Positions 33,701-46,256 of a DNA stretch of 64,000 bases are shown in pieces (within the stretch, counting starts at the first letter, position 1; every line of letters starts with the position of its first letter). This stretch comes from Massospora cicadina (taxonomy: Eukaryota; Entomophthoromycota; Entomophthoromycetes; Entomophthorales; Entomophthoraceae). The stretch covers positions 1 through 64,000 of the forward strand of contig JAKSZP010009621.1 in NCBI GenBank assembly GCA_022478985.1. Direction: 5' to 3'. The notes under the pieces were generated by a model that did no database searches, was not told where the DNA came from, and saw only the letters and a list, made by a program, of their open reading frames with translations. Position numbers and translations under genes: made by a program.

Positions 33701-34289
33701 CTTCAAGCCGCTCAATTAATTCATACAACTTTTTCTCCTTTTTGGGTCCAAAATTAACACAGGCAATTGGGATAATTCATCAACATTTTGATGTTTAGAG
33801 CCAGATCAATTTATAATAAAATAGTCATAAGTTTGTAATCACAAGGCCCAGCAGGCTAACCTCCCATCTGGACTTTTCATATTTTACAACCATTAAAAGA
33901 AAGAGTGATCAGTAATAAAAATATGATTCTCATAAAGGAAAGGGCGAAAATGCTTAATGGCCATTACTACAGCCAGACATTTGCATTTAGTTATACTGTA
34001 ATTTCACTCAGCCTTTGATTAAAGTTTTGGTATATTAAGCCACAGGATGGTCTATTTGTCCTTTATCATATTGGGATAAAATATTTCTAATGGCTACATT
34101 ACCAGCATCAGTGTGTAATTAAAAGGTTTATTTATTTAGATGTGGACTTAAAGAGAAGTATTAGTCAAAGCTTTTATATGTGAGGTGAAGGACTGTTTTT
34201 GAGCTGAACTCCATTTTAACTAAACTCTTTTTTTCATTATTTAAATAATAGTTCAGCCAAAGCAGCAAATTTAGTATATAAACCGCAAT

Positions 34290-34960
34290 AATATTATATA
34301 ATCCCTAAAAAGATTCGAAATCTTGCAAGGTTGTTGAAGAGAATTTTGTTAATGGCCTCAAATTTTTCTTGAAGATGTTGAATCCCTCTCATAGAGACCT
34401 TATGACCTAAAAATTCAATTTCACATTGAAAAACAAACATTTTGAGGGTCTGATCTTTAGAGGAATTCCTAATCCGCTTCTAAACCTTGCTAATTGATCC
34501 AAGTATTCAGTAAAAGTTTTTAAAATATATATGAGTCCTCATATATTTTAATACACAGGTCAACTTTAAATCTTAAATCCCATTTATAACATGTTGGAAA
34601 GTAGCGGGGGCGTTAATTAACCATTGAGATATCCAAGTTGGTTCACATGGACATTCACTGAAAATAATGCACATTTGGCTTGATCTTCAGATGCTAGCTC
34701 AATTTTCCAGTAGCCACTGGCTAAATCCATAGTGTAAAAATACTTAGAACCTGCAAGCAATTAAAGGGAATAATCAATACTCAGAAGAGGATAGCTGTCA
34801 CCATGAGTTACAGCATTTGTCCTTTGATAATCCATGACTACTCAGTGAGTTCCGTCTTTCTTATTTACCAGATGTAAAGGGGAAGCCCAAGGGTTAATGG
34901 ATTTTTAATAGACCAGCCTTCAATAATTGTTTCGACTTTTTTATAACCTGCACTACCTAA
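34290..34960 (-). pseudogene. Reverse transcriptase of element I
   Basis: On the minus strand 34870-34815 reads LVNKKDGTH-stop-VVMDYQR (RT entry motif). 34575-34500 reads DLKLTCVLKYMRTHIYF, the strand that should carry YLDD, so the active site is lost. RNase H should lie at 33.8-34.25 kb, where I see only fragments. Confidence 0.75.
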
Positions 34961-34999
34961 TTTTTTTTATTTTTGATAAGGTTTAGCTAATATAGAAGG

Positions 35000-37560
35000 A
35001 TGTTCCCCAGTTTCAACGGTATGTGTTACTTCACTTAAATTACCAAAAACTAGTTATGTTCTGCAAATTATCCAAATATCATCAAGTAATTAATGAACAA
35101 AATATTTTCTCTTTAGTGGATGTTTTCCTAAAGTGGGGCTATGGTAAGAATCTCATTATTAAGTTCCAGATAAACTCTTGTAAACTTACAAAGAATTTAA
35201 TATCATAACCCCCAGGACAAAGGCATTAACTTGATGTAGGCTTTAGGGGGTTACAATCCACATTCTTTGGCCTATCTGTAAGATTTGCTAGCAGGATGTA
35301 AGGACCATGTATAGTCATAATGCAACGCCATGGGACATAGTAAAATTTCATTATTGGGGTTTGAAACAACCTTAATTTGCAATAAATGTCTTTTAGGAAT
35401 AAGAAATGTAGAAATGCGTTGAAAATAGTTTGAGATTTTGGAGGAATGATGACTGAAGTTGTAGAAAAAAGGGCATACCTTCTTCAATGTCAGCGGTCTT
35501 TGGTGGTAGAGTAATCAGAGTCCTTCCACATGGTATTGTATAGAATAAGACCTCTTTTCCCCTTCCAATAAACAAACTTGACGTTTGTCAGGTTGTTTCA
35601 TGGGATGTTTCAAATAAAAGTAACGGACTCTATAGTCTAAAAGTGATAAAGATGAGTCATAAAAAATAATGATCTCATTAAACTATCATGAAAACTGGGT
35701 TCCCAAAAGAATTTAATATTTTAAGTTATCTAAAACAATAGTGGGTACCATAAAATGTAACTTTCTAATTCTCAAAAGGATGGATGAAGTGCCCCAATTG
35801 ATAGCATACTCTGGGATCCTGCAATACTATATTTTTTTTATAATGGGAAAAATCTGGAGCAATCATATTTCAATTTTTTAGTTATGGTGAGACTACATTT
35901 ACTTGGGAGCCAGTGGTGATAATGGCCTTAAATTTGACCCAAGTTATTTGTGGTTCTATCTAAATGATTACACTTCTGAATTAAAAATATAGCGCCAACA
36001 AGGAAGGCATGATATAAGAAGAATGTTTACCTTATCTAATTCTACCAGAAATTTTCATCTTGATTCATACCTGAATCATTATCAAGATATTAGATTTTGG
36101 TTGTCTTACATCTTTTTTCCTTCTAATCAGCCTTTTTTTTGAACAACGGTCCTCAGTATAAGAAAATGTTGGCAAAAATTGCATGTATAGCCCTGGTATT
36201 TTTAGTTACAGCATATACCTTTGAACGAGTAGTTTCAAGGGTTTGTAGACTCATTTTCTCTCAGATTATTGAAGAGGTAGCTCCAATAATGCTTCTTTTA
36301 TATCTAAGATACTTTTTAAGATCTTTTTTGTACTGATGAGATATACTCTCAAATGAGTTCTTAGGGTGAACGCTGACGTAACAGCAGTAAAGGCATCGTC
36401 TAGATTTAATCTGCCACAATCCACCAAAGTTTGTGCTTCTTAATAAACCTGTAAGCAAAGTCTGATGCTGTCATTCTTGTGCAGCTGCATCCCCATAAGG
36501 CCTGTTTTTGGGATGATAAAGATTTCTCACTCCCAAGTTTTTTAATAAGGCTTTTTTGACCTGAAGCCAAGCGACAGAGGTCATCATATTGGATACCATT
36601 ATGTCTTGGGTTAGACAAGTTAGACTGTTAGGTAAATAAAACATTTTTTAAACATCCAAGGCTTTGCTAAGAGCCTTTTCATATAAATAAAGAAAAGAAA
36701 ATTTTTGTTCCCTTCTCCAGGAGGATACTTATACCTGAACACCGGTTGAAACCTCATTGGTGCATTAGCTGATAAGACATGTACACCAGGTGCTTTGGTT
36801 AAGTGGAAATATAAAAATTAGAGTTAGGAAAATATTGTTGGTGCAAATTAGCAATCTCTGTATAAACTTTGCTAAACTGATAGTTCAGTTCATTTTAGTC
36901 TACTTTAGCGTCCAGCTTTTGGGTTAACATAAGGGTTTTCTTGTGTAGCTCCTGGAATTAGAGTTTTAATAAATCAGATTGGTTGGAAAGAAGTATCCTT
37001 GTCTTCAAATGTCTGAAACAAAGTATTAGAATCTTAGCTCATTTTCCCAAATTTTTCAATTCAACAGATAAGGAATGTAATGACAAAAGAGGGTCAATAG
37101 GTATCACATCCAGGTCAGGCTGCACTCTTTGGCTACCTTATGCAATCAAACTTATAATCATTAATAATCTCAGTGAGAAATTTAGGGTATTTTAGAAGGA
37201 TAGTTAGAATCCAAGACGCTTGGATGTTGTAATGGTCCTGAGGGCCCTGGAGGTCCTACAGGACCATGGGGGTCCAGGTGGTCCTTCAGTGCCAGGAGGT
37301 CCACTCAGTCCTGTTGGTAATACAGGACCAGGAGGTTTGGGTCAGTCCTCTATGTCTAACAGGTACACTGTGACCAATAGATCCAGGGAACCCGATTGTC
37401 CTGGAGTTTTTAAATTCTGGCTGAACCCACAATCCCATGGGTTTCTTCCACTGTGGTCTCTAAATTAAAAACTCAACTATAATCATTTCACTCTGAGGAG
37501 ATAAATCTTAAATTTTTCCACTGACTGAATTTAATTGGTTATGTAGTTTATATTGTCTCT
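35000..37560 (-). pseudogene. Protease and gag region of element I
   Basis: Located between RT and the 5' LTR. At 36130-36180 the minus strand reads YTCNFCQ, the first half of a likely zinc knuckle. 37225-37400 is a Gly-X-Y tract listed separately. The protease is expected near 35.2-35.9 kb, but its active-site box is not readable. Confidence 0.5.
37225..37340 (-). other. Collagen-like Gly-X-Y tract in gag of element I
   Basis: Read in the sense direction of I (minus), the sequence gives PKPPGPVLPTGLSGPPGTEG, then PPGPP, and after a one-base shift GPVGPPGPSGPL. At least twelve Gly-X-Y triplets with Pro at X or Y remain. The plus strand also looks Gly/Pro-rich here because GGNCCN is nearly self-complementary, but the plus frame has no element context. 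Such tracts are unusual in Ty3 Gag proteins. Confidence 0.7.
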
Positions 37561-38197
37561 CCATTCAGCATGAGTTTTTAAAATTGCTCCATTAACTGAG
37601 TGTTGATGTAAATGGATATTTCATAATCCAGTTGAGCGACTTGGTGTTGTACTTCAATAATAAGGTTATGGTTATTAATAATTGCATCATTATTATCCTG
37701 CTGAACTTGAAAGCAGAATTGAAAAACAGAAACACTAATCAGGGACTGAAGACCTTCAATAAGTTAAGTATCCCTGATAAATTATCCCCGATATTTGCAA
37801 AGAGGTGGTATAAAAGGTAAGCACAAAATGTCTCAGATATAGCCCAGTACTAATTAAGGCAATTGAGATGTTAATATAGGCCCTCATCGTGGAGGGCACT
37901 TCTATAGACCTGAACTGTTTAGAATGGATCCCAGGAAAGAAATCCCATTAAGGAGTTGTTGAATGATCTCTCACAAAGCTTCAGGTTGCATTTGGAAATA
38001 TGAAAAACTTAAATTAGAAACATTTAGATCCAAATTTGCTTGTAATTTTAATATGGAAGAAGTTCTTGGAATCTCTGCCCTAGTAATCTAAATCTAATGC
38101 AGCATACTATCTTTCTCATTGTATTTAGAAGCTTTTGGTAAATAATGAGACTTCATCTTTGTGATAGACTTTTTCAATATTGTAACTCAGAGGCCCT

Positions 38198-38561
38198 CTG
38201 TAGTGAGCACCGCTTTTTGAGTTTCATAAAACACTCTAATAGTGTCATGTATTTCTCAAAGTTACTTAGTTTAAGTCTCAAAATACAAGAGAGAGCTTAA
38301 TATATAATATATTAAATCTTTTAAAAGACTAAACTTTATTAGTGAAAGGTTCTCATATTTATAAATTTTGTGGTAGTCCATTTCCAATCTAATTATTTCA
38401 ATTGACAAGAGATTGAATATTCTCTGATTTTTTGATTTGGATAAACTTGATTGCTCATATTTAACTGATGATATTCTCATCACCAACTTTTCATCTTTAA
38501 CTAATGTTAAAAATTAGGAGTTGATGAAATAATGAGGGTTGAATTAGTTGAAAGTCCAACA
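38198..38561 (-). repeat. 5' LTR of element I with primer-binding site
   Basis: LTR 38214-38561. On its left, 38198-38211 reads on the minus strand as GGTGCTCACTACAG, the same primer-binding string as in B and C although the LTRs are of different families and length. Confidence 0.85.
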
Positions 38562-38566
38562 TATGT

Positions 38567-39110
38567 CTCCCCAAAGCCTTAGGGACATACAAGTGTTCCT
38601 AGGTATAATAAAGTATAATGGGCAATCTATCCCTTGATTTGCTAAGCTGGCCAAACTCTTTGTGTATCTGCTATACAAAAACATTCTCACTGAATGGACT
38701 CCAAAACTGGACAGGCTTTCAATCTACCTAGGACTGCACTTTTCTATCATCCTGTGTTGATCAATCCAAGCTTTGACCAGCCTTTGTCTTATCTACTGAC
38801 ACCAGTGACATGGCTTTAGGGGCTATCCTGTCCCAATTAGATGAAAAACAAGTATAATAACCTGTGGCATATTTCAGCAAGACCCTAAAAATGTTTGTTG
38901 GACTACAGCGTCACTGAGCGTGTATATTTAGCTATATTACTCACAGTTACGCACTTCCAACCATACTCATATGAGAACCATTTCACCATCATCAATGATC
39001 TCACTTCCTTAAGTTGTCTTCAACAGATGAAAGATCACAATGGTTAATTGTCCAGGTGGGCTTTCTGGCTTCAAAGCTACGCCTTTACTATCATGCATTA
39101 GGTGGGCACT
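38567..39110 (+). pseudogene. RT thumb and RNase H of element H
   Basis: Directly after element I: MSPKAL then DIQVFLGIIKYNGQSI and FAKLAKLFVYLLYKN, matching the SP..L.D+Q.FLGF.NYYR.FI..F thumb. RNase H begins FVLSTDTSDMALGAILSQLD (first Asp kept), then PVAYFSKTL. Continuity with 32165 proves the nested insertion. Confidence 0.85.
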
Positions 39111-39129
39111 ACTCATAAAATTGTGGATG

Positions 39130-40000
39130 GGTGATCCAGGATGCCGACCCATATAGTATTGTTGCCTGAGAAAGACCTCTTATATGTTTGATTAGCCAGC
39201 TGGAACATTGGAGTTGGAGACCCCATGAGCAGTAAATATGGTAGGTACAATGGCCTAAAGATCTCATATGTAAAATGGAATATTGTACAAACAAGTCAAT
39301 GAAAAAAGGCTTATCTAAATATGACCCTTCTCGAAAACCAAAAGCCATGAAGGTCACTTCCATATGGGACATGAGGCAGTCTTGAAAGGCTACAAATGGC
39401 TAAGAGAACCGTTCTGGGATCAATTCTTATCTATCTAGGAGGTTTAGATGCCTGATTTTCGTGAAGAATCAAGGATTGGCCAAACCCACGCTATCAGCAT
39501 GACGCTATAGTACTCTCTATGCCATTTAGCGTCATTAGTGTGGATGTTGTAGGGCCCATACCCATAGGCTTTATGGTCACCGCTACATCAAACTAGCCAT
39601 CCCATCTAAAAGAGTGGTATGGATCATCTTGGTTCCTGCCGCTATCATAAGGCACCACCTTGTTTAAGTTTTTTCATTTTACAAACATGAGTGCACATAG
39701 TTTTTTTCTCAGATAATGGGTTGAACTTTACCTCTGAAGTTGTCCAAGAGCTGACCACGCTATTTAATATTAACCAGCACTTCAAAGAACCTTATAAACC
39801 TTCTACTAATAATGAAGTGGAGCGTGGGAATGTCACTCTAGTTTCTATTCGCTGAAAGATGTCCACCACAAACCCCATGCAATGAAATCATTACCTTTCA
39901 TCTGCCTTATTAGCCTATCAGATTGGCTACCACTAAGTGAATAAAGTGTCCCCATCTTAGTCCCTCTACAGTAGGAAACCTCAACTGCTTAATTGCATAC
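39130..40000 (+). pseudogene. Integrase of element H
   Basis: VISVDVVGPIPIGF at 39530-39570 carries the first Asp. SDNGLNFTSEVVQELTTLF at 39712-39770 carries the second, and PSTNNEVERGNVTLV near 39805-39850 the Glu, so all three DDE residues survive. Frameshifts lie between the blocks. 40000-40500 should hold the C-terminal module; I see no motif there. Confidence 0.85.
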
Positions 40001-40499
40001 ATCTTTATTGAACTCCTCCTATTACAATAATGTTAAGTTGACTATGAGGGCAATAGCTGATAAAATATTTAAGCTACTAGTGCTCACCACCCAAGGGATC
40101 AACTCAACCACCACCATGAAGAATATGTTATCTAACGCCAAACATCCAGCTCTCTTTTTGTTTAATATCGGTGGCCTTATGCTATTTTACCACCATCGCC
40201 CTGTGTGCGTCCCAATAAGTTGGACACCTCCTGGTTAGGACTATATCAAATACTGTTTAGTCTGTCTTGAATACTTCATCGCTGATGCCATTTGAGGCAC
40301 AGTTGTTAACTGCGTACAATCTAGGTTCATTCACCCTTATGTCCTCCTCAACCAGGATCATAAGGGGGTGATGTCTGCGTTTTTACTAAAGAATGTCCCT
40401 ACTTATATCAGGATCTGGCTGATAAACCGTGTGACTGTCCTCATCTCAAAATTTATACTTCCTTGATTGGATGGATTGTCATCAAATGACCTCTGTTCT

Positions 40500-41000
40500 T
40501 AAATGGTCAAGGATTAAAGAAGAAGATTCAGGATTTGTCAATGATGAGACTCCATTTCAACACCAGAGGCTGCCATCTGGACACCATTGCATAATGGAAG
40601 GACAACAGTTCTGAAGTAAAACAAAGGAATTGGCTGCAGCTAGATCCCATATTGGATGAGAGTTTAAGATCCTAAATAAAGAGAATTCAAGTGCCTTATC
40701 TGCCACAGGATACTAGCTGACCTATATATAATGAAAGCTTGAACAAATAAAGATTATCATATATTTCCCCTAGCAAACTTATAGTTAATTTTACCTCTTA
40801 TCTTAGGTATAATAATTAGTATTTTATCCCAAAATAATGCATACAAACTGACCTTGAAGAAAATAAAGTGCTACATCATCTTCTCTCTCTAGAAATTACA
40901 ATAAGTCAAGCCATTTCAAAGACAGATCATGGCTTCCGCTTCTACAGCTCTGGGCACCCAAAAAATACTTAATACTTGGCTTTTCCTTGATAAAACCTGA
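40500..41000 (+). repeat. 3' LTR of element H (approximate ends)
   Basis: Aligns with 27330-27830. A purine-rich stretch, GGATTAAAGAAGAAGAT, at its left margin is a candidate polypurine tract. 41000-41586 beyond it has no recognised frame. Confidence 0.8.
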
Positions 41001-41586
41001 AAATTACTTTGCAGGGACATCATATTTTCTAGAAGAAAAAGATCTAAGCCTAATTAACTTCTACTTGTTTCTTTCTAAAACAAAGGATGATGTTAACGGC
41101 ATAACTTGGATGCTTGAAATTTTGACAGTAACAATAACCAAGTGTATCTAGGAATTTATATTTGCTAAGGCTAGCTCTTATCTACTTTTTTACTATTATC
41201 TGCTATGTAATAGGCAGCATCACATGAGTATTGGATAAATAATTAAGTTTCTTTCCATGAATTTTACATCACGTGAATAATCCCTCTCAGATAATAGCTC
41301 TTTCATTCTTATATCTTCATTTTAAATTACTCCAAGGTGTAAGCATTCCGTTGTCTCCTCAACCTTTCTTTTAGATTGAGTAAGATTAAACCGCCAATTT
41401 AAGCCTCTTCTTATTTTCAGGTGGCGTTAGATGGTGTGATACTGGTTGTTGACTTGGAGACATTATTGTTGTTGAAAATTTTTGATGTCCAATTCTGGTT
41501 GATGCTATCACAGTATCAACTCAGAGTTCCCCTGATGTAATAACCTCTTTCAGCTTTGCTACCATTTGCAACAAGTGAGGGGATAA

Positions 41587-42450
41587 TGTTTATGCAAATG
41601 GAGGTGCGTGAGTTAGAAAACTTGGGTTGGAATATGGACGGTTCTCAAAAATCATAACATCTTTGAGATGACTTGTGTAGCAGATTATCTTCTGGAAGGT
41701 AATGGCTAGGCACTTTGCGTCAAAGGGTCTGCAATAACAACTATTGGGGGCACAACCGCTTATATTCTAATATAATGCAACTACAAAGGATGTAAAATGT
41801 ACATTGTTAAAAGATTAAGATTCAGATTAGTCTATTTAGTTAAAATATGGAAATTTTAAAGAGCCAGAGAAAATCAGGATTCTGATGAGTGATAGGCGAA
41901 TACTAAATGTGAGGTTGGAAGTAGAGGCAGGATGTAGGAGGATGACTCAGTTTAAGTGAAAATTTGGAGTAAACAAAATTTAACATCCAAGGTTAGACTG
42001 AGATAAAAAATAGTAACACTAGTAAAGTAGTTTCTATTATCTGCCATCAATAATCCAATAGATAGTATTACACAATAGTTGTATAAAGTTGTTTATTAAG
42101 CATATAGAGGAATTAAACACTGAATACAACCTTAGTATTAACATCAATTTAATATTAAATTATTTTTAGCATTTTTATATATTCCATTGTCTAATAAGCA
42201 CTATTGGGATGATTATAAAGAGTTTTTATAGTTGTGAACTCAGTCTTAACAATGGAAATTGCTAAATGCTTTAAAGTATAATTAATGATTCTGGGTCCTA
42301 GGCCTGATTAAACATCAGTTAATAAAAAACATAAATAACAATTTTGGGCCTCAAGCCCAACAAAGCATTGAGTATTAAAATAACTTAAATTGATAGAAAT
42401 AAGGAACGTATAAGCTGAAATATAAAGCTGTGGCTTTGCCTAAACTAGGA
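41587..42450 (+). repeat. LTR of the G/E type
   Basis: Similar to 19482-20260. It is preceded by GAGGGGATAATG, like GAGGTGACTATG before the G LTR and GAGGTGATAATG near 9940. In G that string is the pol end, so this copy may be the 3' LTR of a truncated element to its left rather than the 5' LTR of E. Confidence 0.6.
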
Positions 42451-45290
42451 ATAAGCCTGAAAGGCCTCATGCCTACTTTTCCAGATCCCAGTTGTTAGAC
42501 GTTTCAAGGAGGATGAATTAAATCTTATTTTAGCCTTGCAGAAGACATAATGCTCCTCTCAGTATCAGGTAGCCTGGAAAGGTTACCCCTTCTATGATTC
42601 CTGCTGGGTGAGCGCCAGAGACTTCATAAACTGAAAGGATACTAATGAATAAACTCACTGGGCCATCAGATGTGACCTGTCCTCTATATATTAAAGCCTC
42701 CTTGCAATTAATCTAACAAATAAGAATAAGAACTACGCTTTGATCCATGATCCCGAGGGAAAATTTATTTTCCAGCTGTAAGGGATAATGTGAGTTCTGA
42801 GGCTTAGCCTTTCCGCTACTACCACAAATAATACCCCTTCAAGTGAAAAAAGGGAACCTAGGCCCCTTTTAGCTCCACTGTATTAATTCAGTGGCCTTGC
42901 CCATGTGGTATATGAGCGATGGGTCACTGCCCTGGCCCTTACATAACCTCGCACTCTACCCTACTTTACCTCTCATACCCTATTAAAGAGATAGAAGGGG
43001 TTTTCAAGTACTTGGTCCAGTATAAGGACATCTAAAAGTCCCTAAAGGCTCAACTTAATCATAGCCTGATCACTGATAATATGCCAGAAATTGTTTGACG
43101 GGCCAAACCCCATATGATCCCTAATGAGTCTGATAATTTAGATTGAGGCATAAAAATTAAGCTAATCATGGATCACAAACTGATCATCTAATACACTCCC
43201 TATGAGATTTTAATTTTCTCAATCAGAAAGGTTTACATGAAACTTATTGCAATTACTTACCAGTCTAAACAAACTTATGCTATATTAGTACTATCAATTT
43301 GGATTATTTTACAACTATAACAAAAGAAATCAAAATTTTAATGATGTGATGAACCTGTCAAAGACTCTCCACCAACCTTATTACCCTCTTCCCAACCTAG
43401 CCAATTAAGAGATGCGCTGAGGCATAATCCCAGGGAAGTTCTTTGAACTCATTATGATCCTATCTCCTTTGCTTTAAAGCAACAGCCCTCCTTAGGGCAT
43501 GTTGCAAATGTATTCTCTATTAAATTTTCATTTTAAAACCTATCTTTCCTTAAAATACTTTTTGTTTATTCCTTCCACGCCATATCATCAACTTTTTAAG
43601 TTAATTCGCTGATATACAGAATAATCCATAAAATGGTATCATGAATTATCAATTTAAAGTTCTAATCTATTGACCCAGTGACTTGCCACTCTATAAAAGA
43701 TGTAAAAACGTTTATCTTGGTTGTGGTTTCTAATTCGTTGCATATTGTAAGACCTGGAGAGTAACCCTTTGCCTGAACATGGAGGAGTCCACACATAGAA
43801 CCAAGAGGGGACCTAAAAAGGCTGTGTCTTTACATTACCAAGGGCAATATATCCCATGTGGTGGATGAGTGATTGTTCATGGTCTTTACCCTGAAGGTTT
43901 CCCTCTTTTGATCCTACTACAACCAAGTAAATGGTGGCCAGGATCAAGGGGCTGTTCAAGGAGGTGATGAAGGCCAGAGGTCCCCACCAGCAGGTAGGTT
44001 GTTGGCCACCTCAGCATCCCATCACTCAGGAACAGGATAAAGTTTCCACAGGGGTTAGAGGCAGATCAAATGTAAATGAATCAATTTTTATGCATTTAGG
44101 TTCAAAAGCTATTTCACGCCTTTGAACTTAGGCGATGGAATAAAAAGCCCATCCCCAACAGGTTTGGCTGTATTTGATACATTTGATTCTAAGTGGAATT
44201 GTCATATTGTCCCTGGCTATGGGCGCGCCCTGCAGAATGGTCATTTTGCCTGATTGTCTGCATTTAGGCCACAAGTTTTGTTATATTAATGATAGTAATC
44301 TGAATGAAAGACAAGAAGATCCATCCACAACCCTCAGATAAAATTTTTATTGACTTTTTGGTGTTTTTTATCATCCTCAGATCTCTCTCTGCATTATGTA
44401 TTGGTGGCCCAAAACACACCCTTTATTCAAATAATTTTTATAAGGCAGCAGTCACCCACAGGTTCTGCTATCATTCAATTTTCTGGTTTACTTTCTACTT
44501 TTATTTTCATAAATTATTTTGGAATTTAAATTTTTTTGTAAATTCTATAAATTTGTGATTTCAATTATAGGTATATTATTTGATTCTGGGATTTCCTGGT
44601 TAGTATTGGCATTGACCCTCCTCACTTTAGATTAAACTTCTTACAAGCTATACTGAAGGTATTCTGGCTGTTGATTTGGGTGGTATTATTCATAAGTAGT
44701 AGTTTGTTCTTTCTTTTAAAAGCTAGCTTCAACCTAATATAGTAAGCGCCATTTTCCTTAAACTTTTCCACCCATTTTATTATATAAGCTATGCGTTGAT
44801 TGTATTATCTGAGCAGAGCATTAACCCTTATTTTTATTTTAGAAGTTTATATTTGGTCACAACTTTCTTTAGAAAACCTTCTATGCAAAGCTTACAAATT
44901 CCTTCTGACTAGATACCCTTGACTCATAACCCAGTTTCAAGTGTAATTTTATTCACTTCTCTTTCTACAACATAATGTCCAGCTTGGATAGGTCGCAAGT
45001 GTGGGTGCGTTACTTTTTCAGTTCCTTTTAAGATATCCTCCAGCCCTGTAGGTATGTGTTCTGGTGGTTTAGCTCCTTATGTTGATTCAGATGCCTCTGG
45101 GAAACAGATCTTTCTAAATCCATTAGTGCCTCTGTTGTCCACATTACAAAAGCAGAGGCTGAGATAATGAAGATGAAGTAACTGTTCTACTTATGAAGCT
45201 AATCCAGTTGTAATTCCAGTATTTATATTATTCCACTTGTTATGTCCCATGAATCTTCAAATAAACAGTATCATGCTTACTTTATATTGC
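42450..45290 (+). pseudogene. Presumed gag region of element E, largely unreadable
   Basis: Lies between an LTR and the protease of E, yet no Gag motif is clear. 43780-45000 is homologous to 58370-60400 (see there). The shared block around 44190-44280 reads IVPGYGRALQNGHF in one frame, matching IVSGYGCAPGTARLP in the other copy. The plus strand is open at 43931-44125 and 44304-44558, without a known family. Confidence 0.45.
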
Positions 45291-45299
45291 CTATTGAAA

Positions 45300-45400
45300 T
45301 TCAGTTAGATCCCATATGGCATCTGTTGAAACACTATTAAATACAGGAATGGCTAGAAATTTTTATGAGTTTAAAGGTTTCTCAGTAACTGGATCATGAC
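45300..45400 (+). pseudogene. Aspartic protease of element E (fragment)
   Basis: PIWHLLKHY in one frame and SVETLLNTGMARNFYEF in the next, at 45320-45385, match the LLDTGA..NFI box of chromovirus proteases with the catalytic Asp changed to Asn. It is followed by RT, as expected. Confidence 0.6.
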
Positions 45401-45649
45401 TTAGGATCTTCCAACTAAGAGCTTCTTCAGCTCCTATGACTTGCTATTAAGTGATACGGACTATTCTGTTTTCTATGCATAAGTTCTGGTTTTTGACCAG
45501 TTTACTGCAGTGCCAGACTAATTTTCAAAGTTATTATTTGGTTATGTTGTTGGCGTCATCAACAAGTTAGCATCAACTTAGAGGCCAATATTCTTCCCTT
45601 TAAGAATTTGCGCCTTTTTGGAGAGTTCCCTCTTAGTGATACGTTTGCT

Positions 45650-46256
45650 CCAGAAATAGCAGTGATTTTCATCAAAATTACACCCTATCCAACAGAGCTT
45701 CCACCCAGTTCTTCATCAGCGTTTCTGCATTATTAAGATATTCTAACATAAAAATGCAAATTGGCTCTCTTCTTATTCTGATTACAATTTGGCTTTCCGC
45801 TTAATGAAGGATTTGATAAAAAATTTTGCCCTTTATATACACATACTAGAAGAGGGAAAGGCAATAGAGGTCTGATTGGAGTATATTTTTCAGAAGGGGT
45901 GAAATTTCCAGAAATAAATATCTATTGCATATTTCATAGTCTTTGTAACAGGATGATGGAATTCTACGCCTGTGCATGGACTACAGCATTCGAATATTAT
46001 AGTAGTACACAATCCTTACATCTACCCTTGGAGCATATAATTAGCCAAGAAATTGCAAAGTCTAAGGGCTTTTTTAAAATTGGATCATATGATATAAATT
46101 AATTAAATCTGTGTTGCAGAAGGTCATGAGTGGATCATGACAATACAAACTAAGGGAGAATATTTCATTTCAAGGTAATGCCCATTGGCTTAAAAGGTAC
46201 TTGCCACGTTCCAACACATGATTGAGGATGTCCTGGACGATCTCCACTTTACCTGC
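45650..46256 (+). pseudogene. RT of element E, N-terminal part, interrupted by element C
   Basis: EGHEWIMTIQTKGEYFISR at 46115-46180 corresponds to the EWKTAF.T..G.YE strand. It is followed by VMPIGLKG (MPFGL) and, after a one-base shift, ATFQHMIEDVLDDLHFTC, where element C enters. The frame resumes at 55925. Confidence 0.8.
46252..46256. repeat. Target-site duplication of C (left copy; right copy 55920-55924)
   Basis: CCTGC on both sides. Collapsing it joins DDLHFTC to KLP of the RT of E. The left LTR now starts TAGAAAG instead of TGTAAAA, a decayed terminal base. Confidence 0.92.

Larger units (their letters stand above)
32171..38561 (-). mobile_element. Ty3/Gypsy element I, minus strand, nested in H
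   Basis: A 6.4 kb element with ~345-bp LTRs (32171-32514 and 38214-38561). The internal minus strand gives gag with Gly-X-Y tract, decayed protease, RT and integrase. The flanks GATGT (32166-32170) and TATGT (38562-38566) match at 4 of 5 bases, a probable target duplication. Removing I joins the RT of H into a readable chain (...MSPKALRDIQVFLGIIKY). Confidence 0.88.
27330..41000 (+). mobile_element. Ty3/Gypsy element H, plus strand, split by element I
   Basis: LTR pair about 480 bp long, then gag, DSG-type protease, RT, RNase H and integrase in Ty3 order. Element I (32171-38561, minus) is inserted in RT. Without I, H is roughly 7.3 kb. All frames are broken. Confidence 0.85.

Noticed and set aside
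37220..37468. Plus-strand Gly/Pro-rich ORF
   Set aside because: It is the complement of the Gly-X-Y tract of element I; the sense strand of the element is minus.
40000..40450. Chromodomain in element H
   Set aside because: No run of the expected E.E.IL / YLVKW / TWE pattern; HPYVLLNQDHKG and neighbours do not fit.
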